64,000 nucleotides of DNA, taken from Arthrobacter sp. OVS8 (GTDB lineage Bacteria > Actinomycetota > Actinomycetes > Actinomycetales > Micrococcaceae). The notes beneath the pieces were generated by a model, which was not told the origin of the DNA, did no database searches, and saw only the letters and a program-made list of their open reading frames with translations. The translations under genes and the position numbers were made by a program. Shown in pieces: positions 37,452 to 48,156 of the stretch; the first letter of the stretch is position 1, and each line of letters begins with the position of its first letter. Where the stretch lies: positions 1,798,001-1,862,000 of the forward strand of contig CP116670.1 of assembly GCA_028370155.1 (NCBI GenBank), written 5' to 3'.

Positions 37452-37916
37452 ATGCTATCGAGATTTGTGACGTGGGGCGACATGAAAGCAACGCATCGGC
37501 ATTTTCTTGGCACTGACTCCATTGTGTCTATCGATCACTTGACCAACCGGAGCATTCTGAAATCTGGATACTTCAAGCACGATGACGAGTTCTACTACGA
37601 TTTGGCCCCAGACTCGGTAGTCGAAGCCAGACTGGAGCGATGGCCTCGAGTCCCACGACCTGGAGATCATGAAGAATACTTCGTCACCATGAGTACTAGC
37701 GCGACAGTACTCCTCGTGCTAGTACTCGTAAATGACGAAAGTTTCTACTATCGGAACGATGCCAAGTGGGTTTATGTTGGACCGGGAGATAACGTCACGG
37801 GCTTCGACGAGGGAACACTAGTGCCCGTTTCCGAACGGATAGTGGACTTTTTCGATTACGCGGAGTCAAACGAGTTCGGTCTTATCGAAGAAAGCATTGA
37901 GATTCTCAAGATCTGA
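37452..37916 (+). CDS. small unrecognised acidic protein (154 residues)
   Basis: An intact reading frame with a good ribosome site (AAGGGAAGGG, about six bases before the ATG). The protein is soluble and acidic, rich in Asp, Glu, Phe and Tyr. It has one hydrophobic stretch (TVLLVLVLV, about residues 90-98) that looks like a buried beta strand rather than a membrane anchor. No cysteine motif or nucleotide-binding motif is present. The C-terminus ends in acidic helices (FFDYAESNEFGLIEESIEILKI region). It is only 55 bases after the previous unknown gene and in the same direction. Small acidic proteins in such positions are often immunity or inhibitor partners of the upstream product; here that is only a guess. 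Confidence 0.6.
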   Translation: MLSRFVTWGDMKATHRHFLGTDSIVSIDHLTNRSILKSGYFKHDDEFYYDLAPDSVVEARLERWPRVPRPGDHEEYFVTMSTSATVLLVLVLVNDESFYYRNDAKWVYVGPGDNVTGFDEGTLVPVSERIVDFFDYAESNEFGLIEESIEILKI

Positions 37917-37929
37917 CCTAAGCCCGCGG

Positions 37930-37952
37930 CGTTGCCCGACCTCGCGGCAACG
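37930..37952. terminator. short inverted repeat between the unknown pair and the DUF262 gene
   Basis: CGTTGCC at 37930-37936 pairs with GGCAACG at 37946-37952, a 7-bp stem with a 9-base loop. It lies just after the stop of the small acidic protein. No T run follows, so it would be an imperfect terminator or an mRNA end-protecting hairpin. Confidence 0.35.
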
Positions 37953-38005
37953 AGCGCGCTGTTAGCCTGATCGAGCGATACGTTCGATCTACATTGGGGA
38001 AATTA

Positions 38006-39906
38006 ATGAAAGCCGGCGACGTTACTCTGGGGCATGTCTTCGCAGCTGACCACCATCTGGTAGTGCCGCTATTTCAGCGCCCCTACGTGTGGTCCCAGGA
38101 TGCCAACTGGGAACCACTGTGGACTGACGTCCGCACCGCCGCGGAAGAAGTCGAGGCGGAAGTGTTCGACGAACACGGCCGCCACGATCCCCGAACGTAC
38201 TTTCTCGGCGCCGTCGTCATCCAATCCCGCCGTCACCTTCCGCGCAGGCTATCCTCCTCCAACGTCATCGACGGCCAACAACGCCTAACCACTCTCCAAG
38301 TCCTGCTGGCCGCTTCACGACGTGTAGCCCTGAGAATCGACGCAGCGACGTCTGCTGGCCTGTTCAGCACTCTGCTGGAAAACAAGCGCGAAGCAATCCA
38401 CCCAGACCACCAGGAGGACCTCCACAAGCTGTGGCCCCTGCCGCAGGACAATGGCGCGTTCCGCTGGGCTCTTAGAGAGGACGGTTCATCGGTTCCCCCG
38501 CCCTTGAGGGACACAAGCTGGTGAAGGCCGCTGACTGGTTTGAGGACTCGATATTCAGTTGGTGCAACAGCTCCGCTGACCCAGAACTCCGGCTGGGCTA
38601 CTTGTTTGAGACCCTCCGCGACCGAATGCAGCTCGTACAGATCTATTTGGAATCGTACGACGACCCGCAGGTGATCTTCGAAGCCCTCAATCACCGCGGC
38701 GTAAAGCTAGACGCCGCTGATCTTGTCAAAAACTTGCTGTTTCAGAAAGTCGAACAACAGGGCGACCACAAGCGCGCTGACTCGCTGCTCCTTGACAGCT
38801 GGCTTCCGCTGGACGGTCAGGACTGGCGTCGTCAGGTAACGACGGGCCGCATGAAGCGATCGCGTATCGATCTGCTGTTGAGCTACTGGCTGACCATCCA
38901 GACCAGCGGTGAAGTCAGTGCGGAACACTTGTTCGTAGACGTGCGCGAGTGGCTGCCATCAGCGCATGTCAGTGCTGCGGAGCTCATCGTTGATATAAGG
39001 CGTTACGCCGATAAATACGACGAACTTGAGAGGATGCCCTCTTCAACAAGCGTGGGGGCGCTCCTGAACCGAATGCAGGCGACCGGAACAATGACGCCCT
39101 GGCCGCTGCTGCTGAGAGTTTTTGCGGACGATGCGGTGCCCTTCGACCAGAAGGAACATGTAGCACGCGCGATCGACTCTTTTCTCATGCGCCGAGGAAT
39201 TGCCCGCATGTCCAACGGAGACTACAACAGGCTTTTTGTGCTGCTTATGGATGTTGCACGAACCGCTGAGCCCCATCTTGTCGGGGACGCCGTAGTCGCA
39301 GCATTGGCTGCGCAAACAGCCGACTCGAGGCGGTGGCCGACCGACGAGGAGTTCGCAGCTTCGCTGTCAGACCCGGGACTCTATACCTCCCAGTACAGGG
39401 CCCGGCTCAGAAGCCTGCTGGTCGGGTTGGAGAACCATCTGCAGTCCGGCAAGACAGAGCCAGGAAGACAGCTTTCAAGCACGGACTCCAAGCTTAACAT
39501 CGAGCACCTCATGCCGCAGGCGTGGCAAAAACACTGGCCATTGCCGGATCAGCACAGCGAAGCGGATTTGTCGCGGAGGACGTCAGCCATCCACCAACTG
39601 GGCAATCTCACGGTTGTGACAACGAAACTCAATCCATCTCTCAGTAACAAGAACTGGGATTTCAAACGACCTGAGATCCAGAAGCATAGTCTCCTGCGCC
39701 TGACCACAGGCTCGGTCTTGTCCAAGCCCGCGTGTGCGGACGATTTCGAGGAAGAGTCGTGGTCATCTCAGTGGGACGAAATGCGAATTGCTGCACGGAC
39801 CCGCCACCTGACCGAGGTGGCTCTTGAAGCTTGGCCGAGGCCGGCGACGCCGGATACCGATGAGCCTGGGAGCGGCCGACTCTACGCCAACGCTGAACAC
39901 AGCTGA
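38006..39906 (+). CDS. DUF262/DUF1524 protein, single-chain GmrSD-like type IV restriction enzyme
   Basis: About 630 residues. The N-terminal DUF262 half has VPLFQRPYVW near residue 19 and the nucleotide-linked motif VIDGQQRLTTLQ near residue 88, both hallmarks of GmrS. The C-terminal DUF1524 half has NIEHLMPQAW near 500 and then HQLGNLTVVTTKLNPSLSNK, the His-based nuclease motif of the GmrD family. Members cut DNA with modified cytosines, such as glucosylated hydroxymethylcytosine in T-even phages, using NTP; many are only predicted. The frame changes near 38500 in a run of C residues. The ATG at 38006 follows GGGGA. It lies just before the SIR2 gene, which begins inside its last 50 bases. 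A type IV enzyme beside an m5C methyltransferase must avoid the host mark, so its target is probably not plain 5-methylcytosine. Confidence 0.8.
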
Positions 39907-41523
39907 CTGGCCAGCCATGACCAAGGGCCACGTTTTCGTCACTATGGGGGACATACTCAACTTCAAGTCGGATGCTTGGCTGTTGCCCGTCGACCGCCGG
40001 GCCTCGCCAGGTGATCGATGGATTACGGCGTTGCCAGGGCTTAAGGAGGCCCTGCAAACGCACGATCTTGGGCCGATCAGAGACGAATCAGCCTTCGCTG
40101 TGGCGCTTCGGGAATGGGACCGTGGCGCGCCGATGCCTGTTTTGACAGCTGTACCGTGGCAACTCTTAATTGACGCGGAGGATCTGCGTCCGAGATTCCG
40201 GACGTTCCTTGAAGTCGCTACAGCTTCCATGAGTGACCGGCTCAGCCCAACAGAGAGGCCGTCAATCCGTCGCCCCATACTGGCTGTCCCATTCTTCGGC
40301 ACTGGGCGGGGCGGTGGAAACATCTATCGGGGCGCAATCCTCAGGGTCCTGCTCGAGGAAGCCTACCGCCACACCGACCGTACAGGAGTCGACGTCGTCT
40401 TCCTCTTCCAGGATCCTGCCGCGTTTGCGCTGGCGCAGCAGCAGCGTAGGGAGCGAGAGGACGCTTGGGAGGCACTTGGACCGGCCCTCCTGACCCAAGC
40501 GAAGGAACTGGCTGAGATCGCACATGATGGAAGGCTAGTACCATTCATGGGTGCCGGCGTCAGTGTAAGCGCGGGCGCCCCAAACTGGAGCCAGCTCCTG
40601 CACCGTCTCGCCGATGCTGCTGGGCTAGGAATCGCAGAGCAGGAAGCTCTCAAGAAACTCAGCAATCTGGACCAGGCCGACGTGCTCCGATCCTTCTTCT
40701 CGGAAAAGTTTCCCGGAACAAGCGATGCCGTATTTGGCCAAGCGGTGGCTGCCGCGGTCACCGTGAAGAAGTACGGCCTCGCGCCCAGTCTGCTCGCATG
40801 CCTGCCATCGAACGGGGCCATCACGCTCAATTACGACAGCCTCTTCGAATCTGCGTCGGAGGACGCAGGAAGTCCTCGCACTGTCATTCCCGGAGATCCG
40901 CCGGACAATCAAACTGCCGCAAGCCAGAAATGGCTGCTGAAGCTTCACGGATCAGTGGACAAGCCTGAGAGCATCGTGCTCACCAGAGACGACTACCTGG
41001 GCTATAGCGCCACGAGGGAAGCGCTCTCAGCCTTGGTAAAAGCGCATCTCATAACTCACCACCTGCTATTCGTGGGGTTCGGGCTCGCCGACGACCACTT
41101 CCACGAAATTCTTCACGATGTTCGCCGCGCCCTGCCGACCAAGGAGGAGGGGGAACATTCGGATCTGCACTCATGCTGGAGCACGATGCGATGCAGAAGA
41201 AGCTCTGGGGAAAGCATCTGAAGCTGATTGATATGAAAAATCCGGATGCCTCGGAATCTGGTATTGCTGCGGCAGCAAGACTGCTCGAGATCTTCCTGGA
41301 CTCGCTCGTCGCACATGCTTCGGACAGCCACTCGTTCTTGTTGGCGCAGCACTACGGCGGGGGCCTAACCGACGATGAGAGCACCCTCCGTAATGCGCTT
41401 CTACAGCTCGCTGAGATGCCAGCAACGGGCGGAGGCAGCAGCGCAGCACCCGTTATCCGACGGATGCTGCGTGAACTGGGATGGGAAGGGACGGCTGCGG
41501 AAACACAGGAGATTCCGAGCTAG
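39860..41523 (+). CDS. macro-like domain fused to SIR2-like NADase domain
   Basis: About 550 residues. Residues 20-210 look like a macro-type ADP-ribose-binding fold: VFVTMGDILNFKSDAWLLPV at the start, then PILAVPFFGTGRGGG and a final beta strand VDVVFLF. The SIR2 half begins near 225 with RLVPFMGAGVSVSAGAPNW, the NAD-binding GAGVS motif, and has LNYDSLFE and LKLHGSVD further on. In phage defence, SIR2 domains usually destroy NAD to stop infected cells. The frame changes near 41155, and a C-terminal helical tail then runs to 41523. The likely start is the ATG at 39860, inside the end of the DUF262 gene, or the ATG at 39917; neither has a strong ribosome site, which fits translational coupling. 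The macro assignment is weaker than the SIR2 assignment; SLOG-like is the alternative. Confidence 0.7.
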
Positions 41524-41903
41524 CCCCTGCAGGCTTTGCCCCCATCGCCTCTCCCGGTTCTCTCCCAGAGCCGCGATGACCTCCCCGGGTCCCGTCCGCA
41601 TCCGCTTTGCCCGCTTGTTAAGCTCCATAAAGCGCCTAATACCGCCGCACGTCGTCGTGTCCCACGGCAGTCCTGCTCGCTCAAGCCCGGTTCCCCTGTC
41701 ATCGAAGCGATCACGCTGTCGGACTTGCAGGCCTCCTCCAAGCCGCTCGGGCACGTGCGAGTCCTCGTCCCACCGGCCGCCGGCGGCGCTCTTAGCGCTG
41801 GCTAGGGATTCGGCGCGCCGCTGAAAGGCGGCGCTGAAGTCAGCAGGAATGACGGAGGACCCCTATACACTGACCTCTGGATCTACAAGGGGGACATTTC
41901 GGA
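41524..41903. other. intergenic gap, no gene seen
   Basis: About 380 bases between the SIR2 gene and the second SNF2 gene. I see no convincing coding frame on either strand. An AGGGGG ribosome site at about 41889 belongs to the gene starting at 41904. A promoter for the SNF2/ATPase pair should lie here, but I cannot point to clear boxes. Confidence 0.4.
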
Positions 41904-44900
41904 ATGGAGACCGCTGCCTTCGCGCCGGGCACGACGGTGCGGCTCGTGGCCCGCCCTGAGGTCGTCGGCGTCATATCCGGCTCACGAGATATCGGCGGCG
42001 TGCTCAGGTTCGACGTTTTTCATGACAACGGCGTCCATGGATACTTCGCGTCACAGATCGAACCGGTCACAATCGTTTCTAAACCTGAGACCATTTCAGC
42101 TGCTGCTTTACGCACGGGGCTCACGTCAGAGCTGTTGCGGGATAAGAACACGGGATATCTGCATGCGCGCAATGTCGGACGCATTGACTATGAGCCCTAT
42201 CAGTACCGCCCGGTCCTCAAAATAGTCCAGGCAGACCGTCCGCGGATCCTCGTGGCTGATGACGTCGGCGTCGGAAAAACGATCGAGGCATGTCTCGTTC
42301 TCAAGGAACTTCAAGCGCGCCAGCGCGCGCGCACGGTCCTGATCATCTGCCCAAAGCCCCTAGTCGTCGACGAAAAGTGGCGTAACGAACTTAAGCGGTT
42401 CGACGAGGACTTCGTCCATCTAGACAGTTCCGACCTTCGCTTCTGCCTCGAGGAGACGCTGCGCGAAGGCGAGTGGCCATCTCGCTTCGCGAAGTCGATC
42501 ATCCCTTACTCCCTCCTCGATGAACGTCTGCTCGTTGGGAGTGATGGCAACGGCGGCGCCCGTCGCATCGGCCTCGTTGACCTTGCGCCAGGTCCACATT
42601 TCGATCTTGTGATCGTCGACGAGGCCCACCACATCCGCAACCGATCGACTTTCGCGTATTTGAACGTCCAGCGCCTCACCGAGTCAGCCGATGCAGTAGT
42701 GATGCTCTCCGCCACTCCCCTGCAAACGGACAGCCAAGACCTGTTCACACTTGTTAACCTGTTGCGGGACGACCTCGTGCCAACCGAGCGCGACTTCGCC
42801 CAAATGCTCGAGCCGAACCACTACCTATACGAGGCCGTCGAAGCGGCTCGCGGTGGTCGCGACAAATGGCAGGGTGACGTGCAGGGGCTCTCGAGAGCGC
42901 CCTTGCGACGGCGTGGGGCGGCCAAGTGATGGCCGTCGACCCTCGGATAGGGCTATTGCGGGACCTGCTCAGCATCGAACCCGAGGACGCGCGCGCACGG
43001 ATTCGGGTTGTACGCACGCTAGAAGACATCAATACGTTTTCTGCGATCGTTAGTCGCACCCGACGCAGGGATATTGGCGCGTTCACCACTAGGAAGCCCA
43101 GCGCGCCTCTGGTTCTGTTTACACCGGAGCAGGAAGTCGTCTACAACACGGTGCTCACGCTTAGCCGCCGGATCGTTGAGCTCCAGACACCAGGCATGCC
43201 CGTCGAGTTCCTCCTGTCCATGCTTCGACGCCAAGCAGCCAGCTCGATCAGTGGACTCGCTCCCTCGTCGAGCAAATACTCGAAAACCGGCTGGACAAAG
43301 TCGAGTTCGCAGAAGTAGGTGAGGACGCCCCCGACGCGCTCCCCTTACATGGACGAGCTACGCAAGGAAATCCGGACGATTGGTCGTCTGGCATCTGGAC
43401 TTGAGGGGCTGCCCGACCCGAAGGTCGACGTCCTCCATCAGGTAGTCACGGACAAGCAGTCAGAGGATAACAACAAGGTGCTGGTTTTCAGCACATTCCG
43501 CCACACGTTGCACTACCTCGAGGATCAGGCGCGCGGCTGGGATATTCGGGTCGCTGTCGTCCACGGCGCGGTTCCTGACAACGATAGGCACTCATTCCGC
43601 AGGCGTTTCAAGCTTCCGAAGACCAACCCCGACGCGATCGACCTGATGCTTTGCTCCGAGGTCGGCACGGAAGGGCTCGACTATCAGTTCTGTAACACGC
43701 TGGTGAACTACGACATCCCGTGGAATCCCATGCGCATCGAGCAGAGAATCGGGCGTATCGACAGGCGCGGACAGCTGAGTGAGTCAGTCGGGATCATAAA
43801 CATCCTCACGCACGGGACGATCGAGGCTGAAATCTACGAGCGCTGCCTACTGCGAATCGGGGTCTTTCACCGAGCCCTTGGAGGCAGCGAAAAGATCCTG
43901 GGTGACCTGACCACGGAGCTGCGCAGGATCGCCGATGATCTGACGATCTCCGAGACCGACCGGCAGGAGCGTCTCCGCCAACTCGCCGACAACGAAGTCG
44001 CGCGTGTTGAGGAGCTCGAGCGCCTCGAGGACCAGCAAGGCGCATTGCTCGGGCTCACTACAGAGTCATTCGAGTCGCGGGTCGCTGAAGCGAGCAGCGA
44101 GTGGCTTGAGGACGACAAGATCGGCGGGCTCGTCCGATCCTACTTCGAGACCGTCCTGCCAGGACGTCGTATTTCGTTGAGGCCCGGAAAGGTTGCCGTT
44201 GTACGCCTCGACGACGACGTGGCTGCCCAAATTTCTGACGACCTGCGAGCATACGCCGGCGGCGATGTGCGCCTGGAGAGGAAGTTGCGGCGGACGCCCG
44301 TTACCCTACGGCTTACGACGGATGCCGAACTCGCAGCGAATGAGGACGATGTCGAACTACTGGGGGCGACTCATCCCTTCGTCCTTGTCGCTGCAGAACA
44401 TGCAGCTCTTTCGGGTGTGCCGACGGCATCGCTGCGCGTCCGCTCGGATCTGGTCCCTCCCGGGCGTTATCCCGTTGCGGTCCATAGCTGGACGCGATTC
44501 GATGCCCGCGACACATTGACCCTCCGCTACATAAGCACGGACCCGTCAGTGGAAGCTGTCGCGGATGTCCTGCTCGCGATGGCAGTAGATGGTGACCCTC
44601 AGGCCGCAATGGGGTCCAGGCAAGGGGAATTGTTGGAGCAGCGTCACCACGTCGAATGGGAGTTGGCGCGTGACAACCACGTCACGCGCGCCAAAGCTGC
44701 GGGTGCACAACGGGTGGCGTCTCTCCGGGCACAGCGAGACCGGCAACTTCGTGTCGTGAGGAGAACGCCAGCAAGGTCAGCGACTCCAAGATCGTGAAGA
44801 TGCGTCAGAGCGAGTTGGCAGCGATTCAGGAGAAGTTCGACAGGCTCATCACACAGCACGAGCGCGCAGCCACTGGCTCGGACTTGGTAACCAAGCAACT

Positions 44901-44934
44901 CGCTACCGCAATCCTTGAGGTGGAGACACCATGA
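41904..44934 (+). CDS. second SNF2-family helicase (RapA/DrmD-like)
   Basis: About 1,010 residues. Walker A is VADDVGVGKTIEAC near residue 118, Walker B is VIVDEAHHIRNRS near 238 and SATPLQTDSQD follows near 273. The C-terminal lobe has KVLVFSTFRHTL and motif VI EQRIGRIDRRGQ near 613. A long helical C-terminus ends in a coiled-coil-like stretch. Frame changes lie near 42880, 43290 and 44765; the last restores a tail ending at a TGA that overlaps the next gene's ATG (ATGA at 44931-44934). It differs clearly from the DrmD at 32996-35912. The tight pairing with a sacsin-type ATPase suggests a two-gene defence system, DNA translocase plus GHKL ATPase. Confidence 0.8.
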
Positions 44935-47900
44935 CGACGTTCGAGGCGCTGTCTGCGAGGAGACGCAAATACATCGAGGCTGCGCGCGACAACGGGTTCG
45001 AAGAGGGCCTGCGAAAGCTCTTGGCCGATCTCTACCCGGACAACGCCCACTTCATCTACGAACTCCTTCAAAACGCGGAAGACGCGGGCGCACACGAGGT
45101 GTATTTCGACCTTCAGGCCGACGGCCTACGCGTCGACCACGACGGTGCACGTCCCTTCGATCTGAGTGACATCGAGTCGATTACGGGCATTGGTCAGTCC
45201 ACGAAGGCGGACGACGTTACGCGAATCGGGAAATTCGGCGTTGGTTTCAAGGCAGTCTTTGCCTACACCCGTACTCCCGTCATCCATTCCGGAGCGCATT
45301 CCTTTGAGATCCAAGATCTCTTCGTCCCCCACAGAGTCCCCGCGGAAGCCCGCGCCGGCTGGACGACGTTCTGGTTTCCTTTCGACCGCGCAGAGAAACC
45401 AGCCCACCGCGCACTCAAGGAGGTCACAACCGCACTTCAAGAGATCTCGGGAACGACACTTCTGTTCTTGAACAACATTCGCTTAATCGCTTGTTCGCTG
45501 CCTGGAGAAGAAAGGCTACTGGAACGCCGTTCTCTCGACGAGCACGTAGTTGAGGTTGAGAGTGTGCATGAGAAGGAGTCTCTCTCGTATTGGTACCGAG
45601 TTACCGGCGATGTAACCGTCGACGGGGAGAGCCACGCTGTGGCAGCCGCTTTCTCCCTGACGAATGGCCTCGCGAGCCAAAACGAAGAAACGAATTACTC
45701 GGTCAAACCAATTGACGGCCAGGTTTTCATCTATTTTCCGGCTATTAAGGAGACCTCTGGCCTGAAGTTTCACGTGCATGCGCCGTTCGCGTCAACTGTG
45801 GCAAGAGACAGCGTTCGAGACGATGCAGGGAACGATTCTCTCGTGGACGGAATCGCCGACCTTATCGCAAGCTCGCTTCCGGCAATGCGCGATGCTGGCC
45901 TAGTCACAGACGGTCTTCTCAGCGCGCTGCCGAACGAGAATGACCCGTTGCCCGCGAGGTACGACGTAGTACGAGATAGAATAATTACTGCTTTTGACAC
46001 GAAGCCACTTGCACCCACGACCGACAGCAGGCACGCGCCTGCAACCACACTGCTCAAGGCAGACGTAAGTGTGCGTTCAACTCTTTCCGTTGATGATGTC
46101 AACCTACTCCGCGGGCTGTCCGTGGACGTTGATGACAATCTCGCCGTAGGCTGGCTCCCTGAACGCGGCGGCAGAGCACGCGGGTTCCTGAACTCACTCG
46201 ATGCGCAAAAGTTCGGTCGTGAGGAATTCACGGCGGCCCTCAGGCGGGCAGCGGATTTTTACGACCGTGCACCGACTTTGCCCCTTAAACACGTCCACAT
46301 CACTGGTGAGGAACCCGCAGATGCGATGTCCTGGGACGTGTGGATTTCGGGTAAGTCCGACGACTGGCTACGGCGGTTCTACGTCATGCTGAATACCCTA
46401 ACGGTGAAGGCTGGAATTTACAGCCGCAACCTCGATCGAGCCCGTGAAGAATTGATCTCCTGCCTGAAAGCCGCCCCACTGGTCCGAGTTCAGGACGGCA
46501 AAGATGTGCGCCACGTCCCCGGTCCGACGGCGTACCTGCCAACGGCTCCTTGTCTCCGGTTCGACGGATTGGTGGCCGACGGTCTTGCCGTGTTCGAGAC
46601 GGCAGAGGATTCCGAGGACCTGGACGAACTCCGCGCATTTTATAAGCATGCAGGGGTAAAGCTTTGGGACGCCGCTGCCCAGCTGGATGCGAGTTTCAGT
46701 ACGTACAGTGAGAGGCTGGCCGAAGTCACGGACCGGCACGTAGCTGACCTCAAGGCTCTGGCAAAGCTTACTAACGACAAAGTAGTTTCGCCCTCCACAT
46801 ACTCAGCTCTCGCCATACTCGTTGCCGCGCGGCGCGATGGGACGCGATATTGGGCGAAGCCGAGCGAGGTGTTTCTCGATGAGCCTTTTGTATCGACAGG
46901 GCTTGCATCGCTATACGAGTCAGACGAATACGCCGAAACCCCACCTGGACGACTAGACGCGAGTTACTCCGACGCTAGGCTCGCGATCACCGCCTTGGCA
47001 AAGTCACTGGGTGTTCTTGACGGACTACACATCGCTGAAGCTCCTGTCTGGGTCAATCCCGAGTTTCGCTGGGCGTGGGTCGAGCGGGAAAACCACAACA
47101 AGGTTTCCACCGACTGGTTCGTACCTCACTTTGACGCGATCATTTCGTGCGGCGACGAGACACTCCTGCGTGAACTATGGACGCTAATTGCATTCGCTCC
47201 GTCGATCTACGCCGACGCTACCTACCGATCGAACGGCTCCAGTCGCACGCATGCAATGCAGTCCCAATTGTTGCAAGATTTGGTCACTGAACCATGGATT
47301 CTGGATCGCGACGGCAACCTCCGACTTCCAGAGGACATCACCGCTGAGGAACTGGCAGATGATTTGCGACTCCCGACGAATGCACCCCTACTGGAACGAG
47401 CTGGGTTCGGACGAAAGGCCGCCACTGATGCGGAACGACTGAATGAGGACGCGGAAGTAGCCAGGAAGTATGGATTCGAGTCTGCCAACGACATGCAGCG
47501 GATAGCGGAACTCCACAAACGGAGCCCCGAGAAGTTCAAAGCAGCCCTCCGAGACATGGAAGCCGAACTACGCCTTCCTGACGCTCCGACCGCAGCTCCC
47601 GAGCTGCGGTCGAAGCGTGCAGGTGAGCTATCCGCCAACGCACCAGCGCGCACGTACGACAAGCGGGTGCGATCTGTGTATGTCCAGGAGCCCGGCCATC
47701 TCAGCGGAGCCCGAGGCTATTTGAGACAGCACTACACCAACGACGACCGAATCATGGTATGCCAGGTATGTGCATCATCAATGCCATTCAAAATTTCGGG
47801 TGAGTATTACTTCGAGGCTGTGCAGTTCGTCAAAGACACTTCGCATGATCTCCGTGAAAATCGGCTTGCGCTGTGCCCAACCTGCGCTGCCAAGTATCGC

Positions 47901-48104
47901 CATGCGAGGGACACCCCGCTGGAAGACTTGCGGGATGACTTGCTAGCGCAGGGCGTCGGCTACCAGGGCAGCATTACCGTCGACGTGCGACTCGCTGGCG
48001 AGGCAGCGCAGGTGCGTTTCGTGGGTAAGCATGCCCTCGACCTGCAAGCTGCGCTTAGGGCAACCGAGGGCAAACCGATCGAAGAGGACGACAGCGACGA
48101 GTAG
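44931..48104 (+). CDS. sacsin-type GHKL ATPase with C-terminal HNH-like zinc segment
   Basis: An intact 1,057-residue protein, unusual in this window. The N-terminal ATP-binding fold shows ELLQNAEDAGAHEVYF near residue 44 (N box), GIGQSTKADDV near 84 and RIGKFGVGFKAVFAY near 100 (G box). The middle (about 250-800) has no named motif. A helical region near 850 is followed by a cysteine pair CQVC near residue 945 and CPTCAAKY near 985. That spacing, with FEAV between, matches the HNH-type zinc domain found at the end of many sacsin-like bacterial proteins. The usual catalytic His-Asn pair looks poor here, so it may be a binding rather than cutting domain. It is translationally coupled to the SNF2 helicase. 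Such ATPases act as conformational switches; the partner or trigger is unknown. Confidence 0.75.
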   Translation: MTTFEALSARRRKYIEAARDNGFEEGLRKLLADLYPDNAHFIYELLQNAEDAGAHEVYFDLQADGLRVDHDGARPFDLSDIESITGIGQSTKADDVTRIGKFGVGFKAVFAYTRTPVIHSGAHSFEIQDLFVPHRVPAEARAGWTTFWFPFDRAEKPAHRALKEVTTALQEISGTTLLFLNNIRLIACSLPGEERLLERRSLDEHVVEVESVHEKESLSYWYRVTGDVTVDGESHAVAAAFSLTNGLASQNEETNYSVKPIDGQVFIYFPAIKETSGLKFHVHAPFASTVARDSVRDDAGNDSLVDGIADLIASSLPAMRDAGLVTDGLLSALPNENDPLPARYDVVRDRIITAFDTKPLAPTTDSRHAPATTLLKADVSVRSTLSVDDVNLLRGLSVDVDDNLAVGWLPERGGRARGFLNSLDAQKFGREEFTAALRRAADFYDRAPTLPLKHVHITGEEPADAMSWDVWISGKSDDWLRRFYVMLNTLTVKAGIYSRNLDRAREELISCLKAAPLVRVQDGKDVRHVPGPTAYLPTAPCLRFDGLVADGLAVFETAEDSEDLDELRAFYKHAGVKLWDAAAQLDASFSTYSERLAEVTDRHVADLKALAKLTNDKVVSPSTYSALAILVAARRDGTRYWAKPSEVFLDEPFVSTGLASLYESDEYAETPPGRLDASYSDARLAITALAKSLGVLDGLHIAEAPVWVNPEFRWAWVERENHNKVSTDWFVPHFDAIISCGDETLLRELWTLIAFAPSIYADATYRSNGSSRTHAMQSQLLQDLVTEPWILDRDGNLRLPEDITAEELADDLRLPTNAPLLERAGFGRKAATDAERLNEDAEVARKYGFESANDMQRIAELHKRSPEKFKAALRDMEAELRLPDAPTAAPELRSKRAGELSANAPARTYDKRVRSVYVQEPGHLSGARGYLRQHYTNDDRIMVCQVCASSMPFKISGEYYFEAVQFVKDTSHDLRENRLALCPTCAAKYRHARDTPLEDLRDDLLAQGVGYQGSITVDVRLAGEAAQVRFVGKHALDLQAALRATEGKPIEEDDSDE

Positions 48105-48156
48105 GCGATGCTGAGCTTTAGCAGACCCGCATCGGCCGACAAGCTCGTGCGAGCGC

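Noticed and set aside
37994..38524. truncated DUF262 gene followed by a separate DUF1524 gene
   Set aside because: The two parts join naturally with one extra C near 38500, giving a standard single-chain GmrSD-like protein.
41524..41903. possible minus-strand gene at 41401-41754
   Set aside because: It overlaps the end of the SIR2 gene and has no natural protein character.
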